Shown here: one piece after another, positions 35,187 to 46,159 of the stretch
How the letters are laid out: each line of letters begins with the position of its first letter
Position numbering within the stretch: position 1 is the first letter of the stretch
Source of the DNA: Forficula auricularia
Lineage: Eukaryota; Arthropoda; Insecta; Dermaptera; Forficulidae
Assembly: GCA_024734495.1 (NCBI GenBank)
Contig: JALMQS010000032.1
Location: 248,001 to 312,000 of the forward strand
Reading direction: 5' to 3'
Length of the DNA: 64,000 bases
The notes under the pieces: model-generated
Told to the model about the DNA's origin: nothing
The model's input: the letters and a program-made list of their open reading frames with translations, nothing else
The model's database searches: none
Position numbers and translations under genes: made by a program

Positions 35187-35757
35187 AGTTTCCTGGCCTT
35201 TCTCTAGTTAAACCCTTCTTAGTTACTTCTCTAAGTATTCTCCAAGCTGATATTAAGAAAATCTCTAAAATTCTGAAACACACTTACGTTAATTTAAATG
35301 AAATGGGTTTAAGCGAATTTTACAATTCTAGATACGATGAAATTAGAAATATAATTTATATAGTTTTAATGTTCCCCGAGGACAATAAAGAATTGCGATA
35401 ATGAAGAAACATTTATTCTAGTTTAAATAGCACCTGGGATTTAAAGAGTTATTTTAATTCATAAGCATGTAATAAATAATACCAAGGTATATTTATTTAT
35501 AATTTTTCTAGATATAAAACATCTCCGATTGTAGGTACGTTCAATTAAGTGAAGACAAATTGATTTTAGCCCTCAGAGAAGAAAACACTCAAAGAATTAA
35601 ATACATATTAGCAAATAGTATAAAAAATAAACACTACTCTAGTTGGCATGATAAAAGCACTGGTTCCAGATGGATCACAAAAGTTAAGCTACATAACATA
35701 GAAATAAAAGGATTTATTTTTCTGATGGTAGAAGTGGAAGATTCAAATCAATGAGGT
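35187..35757 (+). pseudogene. Possible broken coding segment, unrecognised protein
   Basis: Two adjacent frames look more protein-like than the background. The first (about 35187-35400) reads ILQADIKKISKILKHTYVNL, then NEMGLSEFYNSRYDEIRNII, and stops at TAA. The second (about 35540-35753) reads QLSEDKLILALREENTQRIK, then YILANSIKNKHYSSWHDKST, and ends in VEVEDSNQ with TGA. Neither has a convincing ATG. CTTTCTCTAG and CCGATTGTAG precede them and could be splice acceptors, so this may be two exons or a frame-broken element gene. The second frame ends inside the AATCAATGAGG repeat motif, which favours a mobile-element origin. No family is recognised. Confidence 0.3.
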
Positions 35758-35884
35758 TTTCCTCTGCTTAATGCATTTGTTTGTGTAGTCGTCAGCTTAC
35801 TGAGTCAATAAAACGAATTAACACATATCCAATTGGGTATTTCAATTCATGAGAAATAACAGTTACCATAAAATATTTCTAATT

Positions 35885-35935
35885 AAATAAGTCTGATGAT
35901 AAAGGTAAAACCTTCGAAACTATTGTCACTAATAA
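35885..35935 (+). ncRNA. Hammerhead-like motif, core intact
   Basis: CTGATGA (35893-35899), stem II AAGG/CCTT with a short A-rich loop, GAAAC (35916-35920), stem III with one mismatch, GTC, then ACT pairing with AGT at the 5' side. It is related to the 56535 type (CTATAGTC end, AATAAATAAA downstream). The short stem I and offset stem II suggest weak or no activity. Confidence 0.5.
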
Positions 35936-35963
35936 ATAAATAAATATATATATATATATAAAT

Positions 35964-37296
35964 CAGTGGAGTGCGGTCCATAGTGCATGCGGCACATCCC
36001 TAAATTTCAAACATTAAGAGTATTTTCATAAATATATAAGGTCGACTTCAAAATTTCAAAGAGAATCTTTAAATTTTCAAATTATTATCCGTTATCTATT
36101 CACAAACAAATTTTGAACAAGATTCCGTTCTTGAGTAACGAAATTCAAACAAACCATCTAACATTAGAAAAAAATCATGTTTGAAGATTATTTATGAACA
36201 TGAAAATTGTAATGGCTTGAGCAGTGTTTTATACACAAGTGTTTTTATATATACTGTTTTTATAGATACACACGTGTGGCATGTAAAAAATATTTTTTTC
36301 GATGAAACAACGTCAGCGCCTCTCTGGGGAGAAGCAAACAAACAAGATGCCCGATAATAGCTTTTTAGAAATCTTTCAACTGTAAATATTATTTTTGGTT
36401 AAGGGAACAATAATTATAAACCTGGCCAAAAATTTAGATATACCAATCGGAGCACGAAACGGACATTTGTTGCTAATATAGTTTCGATACGTCCAGTGGT
36501 TTAGGCTTGAAGCATAAGAGTTAGTCACAGCAACGCGTGGTCGGGTCAGCTATTATCTATATAAATTTTAACCATAAACCGAGAAGCTCCCCGCCAGGGG
36601 CTAGGTGGCGCCCGGCGTCAGCTAGTTTCAAATATTTCTATAAAAAAAACATTTTTTGTTTTGAAAAGTAATATTGGTTCTCAAAATAAAATAAAATTGT
36701 TGCATAGTTTTAAGGGGCTATTAAAATGAATGATTTTTGAGAAAAGGGTGCAGATAGAAGGTTTGAAGTCTCCTGGTGAATATCTTCCAGTTTAAGCATG
36801 TCCAAGACAAGTCCAGACGAGTTTTAGTCGAATCAAAATTGTTAATACAAAAAAAGGAATAAGTAAAGAAGATTCGGACTAATTCATATCTAAGAACTCT
36901 CAATATATAAGATCGGAAATAACTAAGAGTGCTCTGGACAAGTAATAGCTTGCTTATAGCAATAGAATTAGGATGAATTTAAGATTTTCTAATAGAACAG
37001 GCTTTTTCTTTGTGAAAGATGGTCGATTTCCATCTCAGGAACTGTGGAGTTTAAGTTACAAGAAATAATTTCTGACTCCTACCCTCACTAACACAAAGCA
37101 GTATCCGTTTGGGGCGAAAGTTCCAAAATATATTTTTAAAAATCTAATGTTAAATTTGATAAATAACAAAAATGATGCCGTATTCGATGAAATTTGCAAA
37201 AAAAAAAAAAAGAAACGACATTAAAATAAAATTTCAAAAATAAGCGTACTTTTTTGGACAGCATCCTCTGGTTGAAAAGTCACTAACCGCCCACTG
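35964..37296 (-). mobile_element. hAT-like non-autonomous element, copy C, interrupted
   Basis: Minus-strand orientation; ends CAGTGG at both sides (35964 and, inverted, 37296). The flanking octamers ATATAAAT and ATATAATT agree at 7 of 8 positions, fitting a hAT duplication. Removing the Helitron at 36095-36625 leaves about 800 bp colinear with copies A and B. No transposase frame remains. The 60-codon frame at 36721-36903 is a chance reading of this element. Confidence 0.82.
36095..36625 (+). mobile_element. Helitron inserted in hAT-like copy C
   Basis: Begins TCTATTCACAAACAAATTTT and ends GGCGTCAGCTAG, between A (36094) and T (36626). The uninterrupted site, TTATCCATTA joined to TTTCAAATATTT, is preserved in copy A near 13340-13366. 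A palindrome CCCC-GCCA-GGGG lies shortly before the 3' end. Inside, GGTCGGGTCAGCTATT followed by ATCTATATAAA looks like a second 3' end abutting a 5' start, suggesting nested or tandem Helitron ends. There is no Rep/helicase gene. Confidence 0.88.
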
Positions 37297-37314
37297 ATAT
37301 AATTATATCATAGG

Positions 37315-38412
37315 TAGAGACCGGATTTTTATGGAGTAAAAACTGCCAAAACATGCCATAAAATATGCAGTTAAAAAGCCTTAAATATGTAAGTAATATG
37401 CAGAATACGTTGAAATATGGAAATATATCCAGTAAAAATTGGCAAAATAAATTTTTTTATGCACTAAAAAATTAAAATTTAAGACAAACAGACTATATAT
37501 TTGAAGGAATGGTATGAAAGGAATAAAATGATAAAGTAAGCTATAGACACCAAGTGTCAAATATGTAGTTTTATTGGGTAAAAAATTTCACAAAATTAAA
37601 AAATCTTTAAACTCAAAAAATATTAGGTTCTCTTGAATTAAAATCAACATAATAAATATAATAATGTTTCAAAAAATGTGATCGAAAAAAATACGGGGGG
37701 GGGGGGGGTAGTTTTATTTAACAGACACGATTGTATTGTATTGCTTTTATTTTTTTATATGAACAAGCTATTCATATTGACGTACAAATAATAGTAATAA
37801 GCTAATAAAATAATGCAAATATTTGTCCGGCTATAATCTGATCACTACACTAATTTACACACACTTTCACACACATGTACACACACACACGCGCGCGTGC
37901 GGACACTCATTGACCAAAATGGGCTATAGTTACCGAAGGCCATTTAAAAAATAATAATAATAAAAAATAATTAACAAAGGATCTTAAAGATAATTAAAAT
38001 TTGATTGTAATTTTGAATAATTTATTTTTACACGTATTTTCAAAATTATCTTCAGGTTATTATGTCTACGGTCACTTAAATTTGATTTCTACGATGAAAA
38101 GGAGAGCTCCACATCCTCAGATATAATGGGGGCAAATTTAAAGGAACATAATAATATATTTCTTCATTTTTTTTTCATTCTTTCTCCGAAAATTTACTTT
38201 TGAAACATCTGTAATTGGCGCGAAACGCGCAATATTTGACAAAAAATCTTTGAAATATGCAATTTAATGAAATATTGCTCAATTATGCAAAAATATGCAG
38301 TATAAAATTTAGCCCACAGTATCCTAGATGCATAATTTGGATAGATAATTGATCCCCTGGGTCGTATGTGGCGGCAAACAAAATATGCAATTGCATAGGA
38401 ATCCGGTCTCTA
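37315..38412. mobile_element. hAT element, non-autonomous, perfect 8-bp duplication
   Basis: The termini TAGAGACCGGATT (37315-37327) and AATCCGGTCTCTA (38400-38412) are inverted repeats. ATCATAGG occurs immediately outside on both sides (37307-37314 and 38413-38420), the 8-bp duplication diagnostic of hAT. The interior is rich in AATATGCAG-like words and contains a G run (37697), a CCGGCTATAATCTGAT SINE fragment near 37829 and an (AC)n/(CG)n tract at 37860-37900. No transposase frame is seen, so it depends on an enzyme in trans. Confidence 0.92.
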
Positions 38413-38420
38413 ATCATAGG

Positions 38421-38999
38421 GTATTTCACGTGAGATTTTTAATTTTTTCCCGACCGATTTTGATTTTCCTGCAATTGTGATATGTTTTTCTAGACAAAAA
38501 ATAATCGACACGTATTTTTTTTTTTGAAAGTGTATTATAAGAAAAATACAATTACGTATTAAGTTTTATCATTAAGTTTAATTATTTCTTTTTATATATG
38601 TATATATATTTTTGGTAGTAACTGTACCTACATAGAATGGTTGTTTTAACTAATTAATCTCGATAAAAAAACACTCTAATTAAACTTTTGTTTTTACTAG
38701 ATTGTCCTACTCTACTATATATCAATTAGATTAATTATATGGAATGGAAATAGTAAATATTGAACGTGTTAATACCTTATACCGGAATTGTATGTGTATT
38801 TAAACCAATTTGAATTTAAAAGAAATTACTTTCAATCACGCAATTGTATCTAGGGATAGAGACATTTAACCACAATGGGTCAGATATAACACGGAACATT
38901 ACACAAAATACGAATTTCGGGCCAACAATTTGAAAATGGAAATCCTTAAGCCCTTAGCTTTTATCTATTCTATATAAAACTTCAACTATATTTATTTAA
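38421..38999. other. No gene seen
   Basis: AT-rich spacer between the hAT element and a Helitron. No supportable feature. Confidence 0.45.
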
Positions 39000-39875
39000 C
39001 TAGCTGCAAGGCCCGCCTTCGGCGGCCCTCTTGCTAGCCAGGGGGCACGTCCCCTGAACCCCCAAAACTCGAACCACTCCACGCACTCCCACCCACCACA
39101 CCCCGAAACACTCCCAGCATCCCCCCCCACCCCCGCACCATGCCCCCCACACACCACCACCCCAACACTCCATTCCGCACCATAACCCACTACCCCCCAA
39201 CCCCCTCCAGCATCCCCACCCCCGCACCCGTTCCCAACCCCCGTCCCCACACCACAAACCGCACCCCATCCACCCCGTGCCCTCCAACCCTGCGCACCAC
39301 CCCCGCTTAGCCCCCTGGACCCCACCCCCACTATGCCCCCTGGACTCCACCCCGCACCACGTCCTGCACCACCACCCTACTCCGCCTCACTCCTCACCCC
39401 ACCCCCATTCCACCCGCACCCAGTTTTTGCATTTCTAGCCTTCTAGTGACCCACAGATTATGTATACAAAATTTGGTTGAGTTTGGCCCAAGAGAAAGAA
39501 TTTTCATTTTTTGACCCCCCCCCCCATTTCGGGTGGTTAGTTTTTGCATTTCTAGCTCTCTAGCGGTCCAGAGATAATGTATACAAAATTTGGTTGAGTT
39601 TGCTCCAAGGGCAAGAATTTACATTTTTTCACCCTCTCCCCCTTTTTGGGTGGGTTTTTGAGAAAAATTTTTTAAACAAAAGTTGTCAGAAATCATCCCC
39701 TACAACTTTGTTTATTATAAAATTTGCCGTAGGGTTAGGAATTATTTGATAATTTTCATTCGTGCGCTCCCCCCCCAAACCCCTTTCTGGGGTCAAAATA
39801 TCAAAACGTTATATATCTATAAACGTAAGTTAGAAGACATATGATGAAAATATGAAATTTCATAATAATCCCTTA
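39000..39875 (-). mobile_element. Helitron, 5'-truncated copy of the 15.2 kb family
   Basis: The 3' end on the minus strand, CTTGCAGCTAG followed by T, lies at 39000, with the GCCGCC-GAA-GGCGG hairpin beside it. A C-rich (G-rich on the element strand) block runs to about 39420. Two interior units (GATTATGTATACAAAATTTG) follow at about 39425-39640, then sequence matching 15420-15660. Homology stops at AATAATCCCTTA (39875), so about 170 bp of the 5' end is missing. Long Gly-rich frames on the minus strand are not genes. Confidence 0.87.
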
Positions 39876-41094
39876 TTAAGGTAATTTGAACAAATTATCC
39901 CTTCCTTCAAAATTATCTTGCTTAGACTTTACCTAAACAAATGTAAATACAAGAAATCTTATATTTTCAAAAAAAAAAATGCTCCCATCAAAATTTCGAT
40001 AATTCGTATACTTGGAATATAATTACTAAATAAAATTATAAGTATTTTCTTGGTGACTGTGTGCTAGATATCAATAGAATTTGATTGAAAGTCAGCCCAG
40101 GATAATGAATCAATTTTCAAAGAACCAAAAACAATGCTGTACAAAAAGGCAAAGTTCTATTAATAAACAGTTTACCAGCAAAATAAATTATATCTAATGT
40201 AGCGCGAAGTTACTATTATCAGTAGTAATTAGGTCGAGAAAATAGTATTTTCTATTAAAACATTAAGATATATTAAATTAGGGAATGAAGAAAAGATTTT
40301 GCTGAACCTTTTATCTATAATAAAAAAAAATCTTTTCTTGGTTGCCCAATTTAATTTAATTTATAATTGTCTTACTAGCGGCCTCGTTGTGAATGCGCCC
40401 CGGGGTAAAGAAAAATATTTTTGACCTTTGGGTTTGTGATCGATTGGGAGTCGTTTGAATATAGTTTGAATATAATTATGCTATCTATTTTACAGGTGGA
40501 TCTAAATTTATAGATTCTACAGGTTTCATTGAAGATTTAGCCCATTATAATGTCAGGAATTTAATACATTTAATTTAATAATACAACGCGTAACGGCTGT
40601 AATTGGTTAAGTTGGAGAAAAATAATTTTAATTAAAAATGTAGAATCTATAAATCTAGGGCATGTAAAATGCAAAGGACACGTTTCAATTGAAAATTCTA
40701 TTTTATCGGCTCAAATGCTATTAGGAAGTTCATTTGGTAGCACATTAGATCTCAGAACTTTTCGCGCAAAGACTAAATCGAATTTGGCCATTTTTTTCAG
40801 AAGTGTTTTTGGTGGAATTCTTTTTTCTCCAAATCAAAAATCGTATTAAAATTGTAATTGAATGATCATTTTGGTGAGGTTGACATTTTTAATGAGGTCA
40901 AAAATAAAAAATAAACTATTTTATTAAATGAGATATCCCTGGAAAGATCTCATTAGGTAGAATTAGGATATATTTATTTTAATTTAATTCAATTTAAAAT
41001 TACAGTGCATCAATCTGAGAATTTTTAGGTGATTTTTATCTGTTGACGTTAAAAAAATGGCTAAACTTAAAATTGTTCTTAAATTTACTCATTC
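39876..41094. other. No gene seen
   Basis: AT-rich, apparently low-copy. TCTACAGGTTTCATTG and flanking sequence near 40490-40680 show TAGATTCTAC/GTAGAATCTA inverted strings only. No coding or RNA feature is supportable. Confidence 0.4.
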
Positions 41095-41142
41095 ACTCAT
41101 AGACTGATGAAGATGGCAAAGTCCTCAAAACTATAGTATCTT
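41095..41142 (+). ncRNA. Decayed hammerhead-like motif
   Basis: CTGATGA at 41104-41110 is intact, but the GAAA box reads AAAA, changing an invariant G, and stem II no longer pairs (GATGGC versus GTCCTC). It is of the CTATAGT-end type and probably inactive. Confidence 0.5.
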
Positions 41143-41149
41143 TTATTTA

Positions 41150-41300
41150 TTTATTTATTTATTAAATGTCACCGGGAACAAAGTCCATTTAGACAGCACA
41201 TAAGTAGAGTGTTAGTAGGGTTAGTGAGGGAGCCAAGTTTTCAGCCGGTAGAAATTTTTATTTGCCAGCTAGGATCGAACCTCCATTCCAACATCCCCTA
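41150..41300 (-). repeat. Truncated SINE of the 306-527 family
   Basis: TTTAGACAGCACATAAGTAG, GTTAGTGAGGGAGCCAAGTT and AGCCGGTAGAAATTTTTA match 345-430. The tRNA-like head is mostly missing beyond GGATCGAACCTCC. Confidence 0.75.
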
Positions 41301-41769
41301 TAGTATCTTTATAAATAAATAAAAAAATTATTTTTCCAGCAGTAAACAAACTCTTTTATTGTCTCCTTTAATTCAAAATATTTTTGATATTCAAAATTAC
41401 TCGGGTTTTAGACAAACAACAATACTGAGAAGAAATATCGGTCAAATTCTTTTAACGTCACACATCCTAGTTTTGGGAAATAATACCTAATTTCTAAAAA
41501 GTCGCCAACCAAATAAAGATCAATTTATAAAAAAATAGCTTGCACCTATATCGTTTTTAGATCTAACATGTTTATGCATTTTCTATTCAAATTAATATTT
41601 TAGAAACAAAGATTCTTTTCGATGATACGATATACAGTTTTTTTATCTCTTATCATAATAATATGGTTGCCGTTGAAACTAATACAGTTTTATTCTCTTG
41701 GATTAATTTTTAATGAATCTATTCACGCCTCTTTTTCTGTTTGTATCGATAATATTTAATATTGAATAT

Positions 41770-41985
41770 ATAAATGAAGTAAAAGTAAAGTGATTTTTTT
41801 AATAAGATTGAAGAAGATAATTTAAACTATCATTTTATTCATAAACCGACGTTTCGGAGACTTATTCCCTCCTTCTTCACTGACCTTTCAAAACCATGAG
41901 GAATGATGGAATAAGCCTCGAAAACGTCGGTTTATGAATAAAAAGATAGTTCAAATTATCTCTTTTTATTAACTAAAATGAATTT
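41770..41985. repeat. Inverted repeat with two decayed hammerhead-like motifs
   Basis: CATAAACCGACGTTTCGGAG (minus reading CCGAAACGTCGG) near 41840 faces CTCGAAAACGTCGGTTTATG near 41918, and both arms continue into a TAATTTAAACTATC/GATAGTTCAAATTATC pair. Each arm has GAAA-CGTC plus a stem II remnant, but the CTGA box is changed in both (GTGAAGA, ATGAGGA). Both should be inactive. Confidence 0.6.
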
Positions 41986-42006
41986 AGGTCGAATGAATGA
42001 TTTTAA

Positions 42007-43218
42007 TATACCGGGTGAGTTTTTTTATCTTGAGACAGTCTTATAACTCAAAAACAGTATATTATATGAAACAAGTTTCAAATAAAAGATTATTTATATC
42101 GAGGGCGAAGCTAAACTACGCTATTGTTTCTCGATCTAGATTCTAGAACAAGCTTTCAAGGGTATTTCAAGGTAAATTTCTGTTTTTTAAATAGAAACCT
42201 ATATATTTCTTTTCATATTCATAATCTAAAAAAAAAACTGAGCAACTTTCATAAGAACTATTTTTTTATTCGACATCAAATAAAAAAAATATTAAATCAA
42301 TTATTAGATCTCAAAAAAAATCCTAATAATTATTTTTAACAATTATTCAACTTAATTATCAATTAATAAGGATCAAATATTTAATTATTAAATAAATAAT
42401 TTAATAATAATTAATTTAATAATTTTTCCGACAATGTTCTGTGACATTCCAAATCGTTATCGCAAGTCTTCTGGATGAATTCCAGTTCCAATTTTGTTTT
42501 TTGGCCTGTTTCAGTCTATTCGTACCCTTTACATTTCCTGTTTTTTTTTTAAACAGATTTTACAACACAATAAAATGAAGCTTGTGAAGGTGTATTCATA
42601 TCAGGAAAACGCTCGGCATCCATTTCAATGGCAGCCTATGACACACTTCTTCCACATTCACCATAAATTAAGACCGTTTCAATTTTGTCTTCAACAAAAA
42701 ATTTTTTAAACTCAAAAAGTTTAAGTAGTTCAATTATGTAAAATAATAATCTTTTATATCTGTGTATAATGAAGTTTTAAGATTATTATAAACATTTATT
42801 TTCATTGTTGTGACTTTTCGATTTAATAATTATTTAATTAATAATTAATTATTTAATCATTATTATTTGATAATTAAATTGAATAATTGTTAAAAATAAT
42901 TATTATGATTTTTTTGGAGATCTAATAATAATTGATTTAATATTTTGTTTATTTGATATCGAATAAAAAAATAGTTACAATGAAAGTTGCTTAGTTTTTT
43001 TTTTGTAGATTATGAATATGAAAGAAATATTTATGTTTCCATTTAAAAAACAGAACTTGAGCTTAAAATACTCTTGAAAGTTTGTTCTAGATCGATAAAC
43101 AATAGCGTAGTTTAGTTTCCCCCTCCATATGAATAAACTTTTATTTGAAACTTTTTTTATATAAAGCACTGTTTTTGAGTTATAAGACTGTCTCGAGATA
43201 AAAAACTCACCCGGTATA
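42007..43218. mobile_element. Large foldback/TIR element (TATACCGGGTGAG ends), 1.2 kb
   Basis: TATACCGGGTGAG (42007-42019) and CTCACCCGGTATA (43206-43218) are perfect inverted ends. Homology extends inward for about 330 bp on each side (GAGACAGTCTTATAACTC with GAGTTATAAGACTGTCTC; AAACTACGCTATTGTTT with AAACAATAGCGTAGTTT). The central 500 bp is AT-rich and has no recognised transposase. Long inverted arms and a palindromic outer tip suggest a foldback DNA transposon, with the TA at each tip possibly the duplication. Confidence 0.8.
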
Positions 43219-44500
43219 TCTTTATATTGCACGCAGGAGGGTCCTGCCTCCTCAGGAGTTGAACCCAAGCACTAGCTTACTTTCCGGGCAACTATTCTTA
43301 TCTTCTTTTTTTGAATTTGGGACTGCCTTATCAATATCCCTCAGTGTATAGTATATATTTTTTTTTATTCACCATAAATTTAAATGTAGAAATTAGAGAA
43401 AACAGTCAAACATTTTCTAAACTCGGTACGTTGTTTGAAGTTTCTGTGAATTAAAAAAATAATTTATTTATATTACACCTTGTCGATTGATTTTTATTTT
43501 TTACTATAGAAACAGAAAGGGTTTTGAAATTTGTAGAAGTTTTCCAGAATAAATAGATGAAACGTCATAAGTAAACTAAATACCCTAAGCAATTTCCTAA
43601 TTTCAGCATTCACCCCTAAAAATGCTCCAGCTGATAATCAAAGTCACAATAAATATATTTATTTCCCGATTATTTATTGATGATTTTTCTTTTACTAGAT
43701 TTTAATGTTTATTTTTTACTAAAAAAAATTCTGGTTTGATTTTTATTTAAACAACAAAATATATAATTTACATAACTCCATTATTTAACGCAAGTTCGTT
43801 TAATCAAGATGGATTGCCTATTTATTTGAAGTATCAACCTACGCTAACCTGCTATTATTAATGAAAAGTATAATAATATACAATTAGTGGTCAAAATTTA
43901 TGAACAAAAATTATTATTATAGCATCAAACACATTACCTTGTTATTTGAGATAATGTGATAACATAATGATAATGAAATCAAATTGATATTAATTACAAA
44001 TGGCACTTGGCGCTATTTATTAACGGAAGAGAAATTAAATAAACAAATAAAAATAATCACAAGCTATAAAGAAAATTCGGGGGTGGATTTGGTCGTGACC
44101 TTCATTATCCAATTTCGAAAATGAGGTGTTGATTGTTATTTTTTTTTGGTTTTGGTTTTGTGATAAAAGATTAGTAAAATCTGAACTGGTTATTTACATA
44201 TAATAAATTGCGAATGTTCATGCAAGGGAAAAGTGAATTAAATATATAATATTATGTTAATGTATATTATTTGTATTAATTAATCAACTTTTTCAAAAAG
44301 GCAATATCATTCTCAATATATCATGACGGATTTAATTAATTTTATCGGCTCGTGTTTTGTAGGTTCAGCGACAAGAACTCCTCGGGCACCCATGTTGGGT
44401 ATTAAATTCACCTAAAAATTTTCTGATTTATTTATTTATAAAAATTAGGATTGATGGCAGTCCAAAGATAAATAAAAAAGTAAATTCCAATAAAATAAGA
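43219..44500. other. No gene seen
   Basis: AT-rich, with several runs of T and no supportable coding sequence, RNA gene or bounded repeat. Confidence 0.45.
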
Positions 44501-44509
44501 TTTTTAGAA

Positions 44510-44740
44510 ACTTTTCATTTTATATTTTTGATTTTTCGGAGGATCTTCCCTCCTTCTTAAGGGTTTCAAGGGTCATTGAAGGAAGCATGTAAAAATGTTC
44601 AATCTTGTCTTCTTTCAACGATATTGTTGTTGAAGAGATGGTATATTTTGTCTTGCCATCATCAAGAGTATATCAATGAAGGACCCTTTGAACCCCGAAG
44701 AAGAAAGTAAGATCCTCCGAAAGTTAGGTTCAAAATTGTA
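44510..44740. repeat. Inverted pair of decayed GGAGG hammerhead-like motifs
   Basis: Minus-strand AAGAAGGAGGGAAGATCCTCC followed by GAAA (44530-44560) and plus-strand GAAGAAGAAAGTAAGATCCTCC followed by GAAAG (44695-44725) are inverted relatives of the intact motif at 50977. In both, CTGA is changed (CTTA, CCGA). Confidence 0.55.
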
Positions 44741-44999
44741 AAAAGAAAAGTTTCCGATAAATCTTCTTTATTGGGTATCATTTTTCTTTTTTATCCTGGA
44801 TTACCTTCCATTCAATACTCAGTTTTATATCTATCAGTCAGTCTCCGAGAAAAACATCTAATAATTTATTTACTTTTTTATATTCGTGTACAGAATTATC
44901 AATATCATACAGTATATTGATCTTTGTGCCTATTATTATAGGTCAAAATGACAAAAAAGGCCATGTTTTTAGCTCATTTAGAATTCGAGTTATAACTAT

Positions 45000-45683
45000 A
45001 AAAATTTTTAAGAAAAAAATAAAAACCGACTTCAAAAAAATAAGTGCAACAAATATAAAATACACTAAAAGGTATAAAATAATTATTATCTTATTTAGTT
45101 ACAACTAAACGACGAAATATTAACACGAAATTACTTTTTAAAGTCGGTGCCAAACAAACTATACCTATAAGCGAGCGTACCCGCCAAACGTACTAAGTAA
45201 GATCCGTCGAGTGCGATTCATAAAAGGTATATGTTTGGCACCAACTTCAAAAAGTAATTTCGTGTTAATATTTCGTCGTTTAGTTGTAACTAAATAAGAT
45301 AATAATTATTTTATACCTTTTAGTGTATTTTATATTTGTTGCACTTAATTTTTTGAAGTCGGTTTTTATTTTTTTCTTAAAAATTTTTATTTTTCTCTTT
45401 TTAGTGATGTTATTAATAGTGATTATATCATCAGAACTTGACCAAATTAATATGACACCATCCCTAAGACACCCCCTTTCGGATAAAAAAAGAACCATCG
45501 AAATCGGTTCATAAACAAAGAGGTTAGGTCTAAACAAACCTAAACAAACCTAAAAAAAAGTTCTAATACCTATGAAAAAAAATCGAAAAAAAATGGGACC
45601 AATCGGAAGCTAGACTGGACCCAATGTAAAAAAAAATTTCAAAATCGGTTGACAATTGGCGGAGATATGAGGTAACATAGGCA

Positions 45684-45717
<34 letters not shown>

Positions 45718-45764
45718 CGATCGAATAGAGAACCTCCTCCTTTTTTGAAGTCGGTTAAAAAAAC
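45000..45764 (-). repeat. CCGACTTC foldback repeat, copy 5
   Basis: Palindrome first (45000-45395, loop with GTACTAAGTAAGATCCGTCG), then an inverted head with a long poly(A) run at about 45686-45714 and ending GAAGTCGGTTAAAA. It has the same layout as copy 4 and is highly similar to it, so both probably spread recently. Confidence 0.85.
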
Positions 45765-45835
45765 TAAGACCTTATGTTTTTATCTATGTTTATTATCCTT
45801 TATATTCACGTAGTTGTAGTTTTTTAGTTATAACT

Positions 45836-46120
45836 GGCGACTGTGGGTCAGTGGTTAGAGGTTAGAGTGTCGAGCCGCTGGCCTAAAATTTGCTGGTTCG
45901 AGACCGAGTCTCGGCAGATATTTGCAGTCGCCTTCTCTTAGCAAGCAATGGCAACCTACCAAGAGTATAATTGCCTAATAACCCCTCCAAACTAGCCGTT
46001 CGGAACCGGCGTTAAAAAGTATGTCCCGTATATCTGTGTAAAAACAGCTAAACACACTCAGCACAGGCATATGTGGAGATCAGCCAAAACGTCAGGGAGA
46101 CCTGATATGGCACTTAAAGA
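45836..46120 (+). mobile_element. tRNA-derived SINE, 285 bp, 10-bp target duplication
   Basis: Flanked by AGTTATAACT at 45826-45835 and 46121-46130. The tRNA-like head has A box GTGGGTCAGTGGTTAGAGG and B box GCTGGTTCGAGACC. The body includes AAGCAATGGCAACCTACC and GGCATATGTGGAGATCAGCC, and ends TATGGCACTTAAAGA. The 3' module resembles the SINE at 18541. There is no long A tail. Confidence 0.9.
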
Positions 46121-46159
46121 AGTTATAACTCGAATTCTAATTGAGCTAAAAACAAGTGG

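Larger units (their letters stand above)
44969..46152. repeat. Palindrome arms enclosing a foldback and a SINE
   Basis: TTTTAGCTCATTTAGAATTC through GAGTTATAACT (44969-44999) is repeated inverted at 46121-46152. Between the arms lie a complete CCGACTTC foldback (45000-45764) and a SINE (45836-46120). The SINE's duplicated target, AGTTATAACT, is part of the right arm. The arms may be a foldback element into which both were inserted. Confidence 0.75.
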
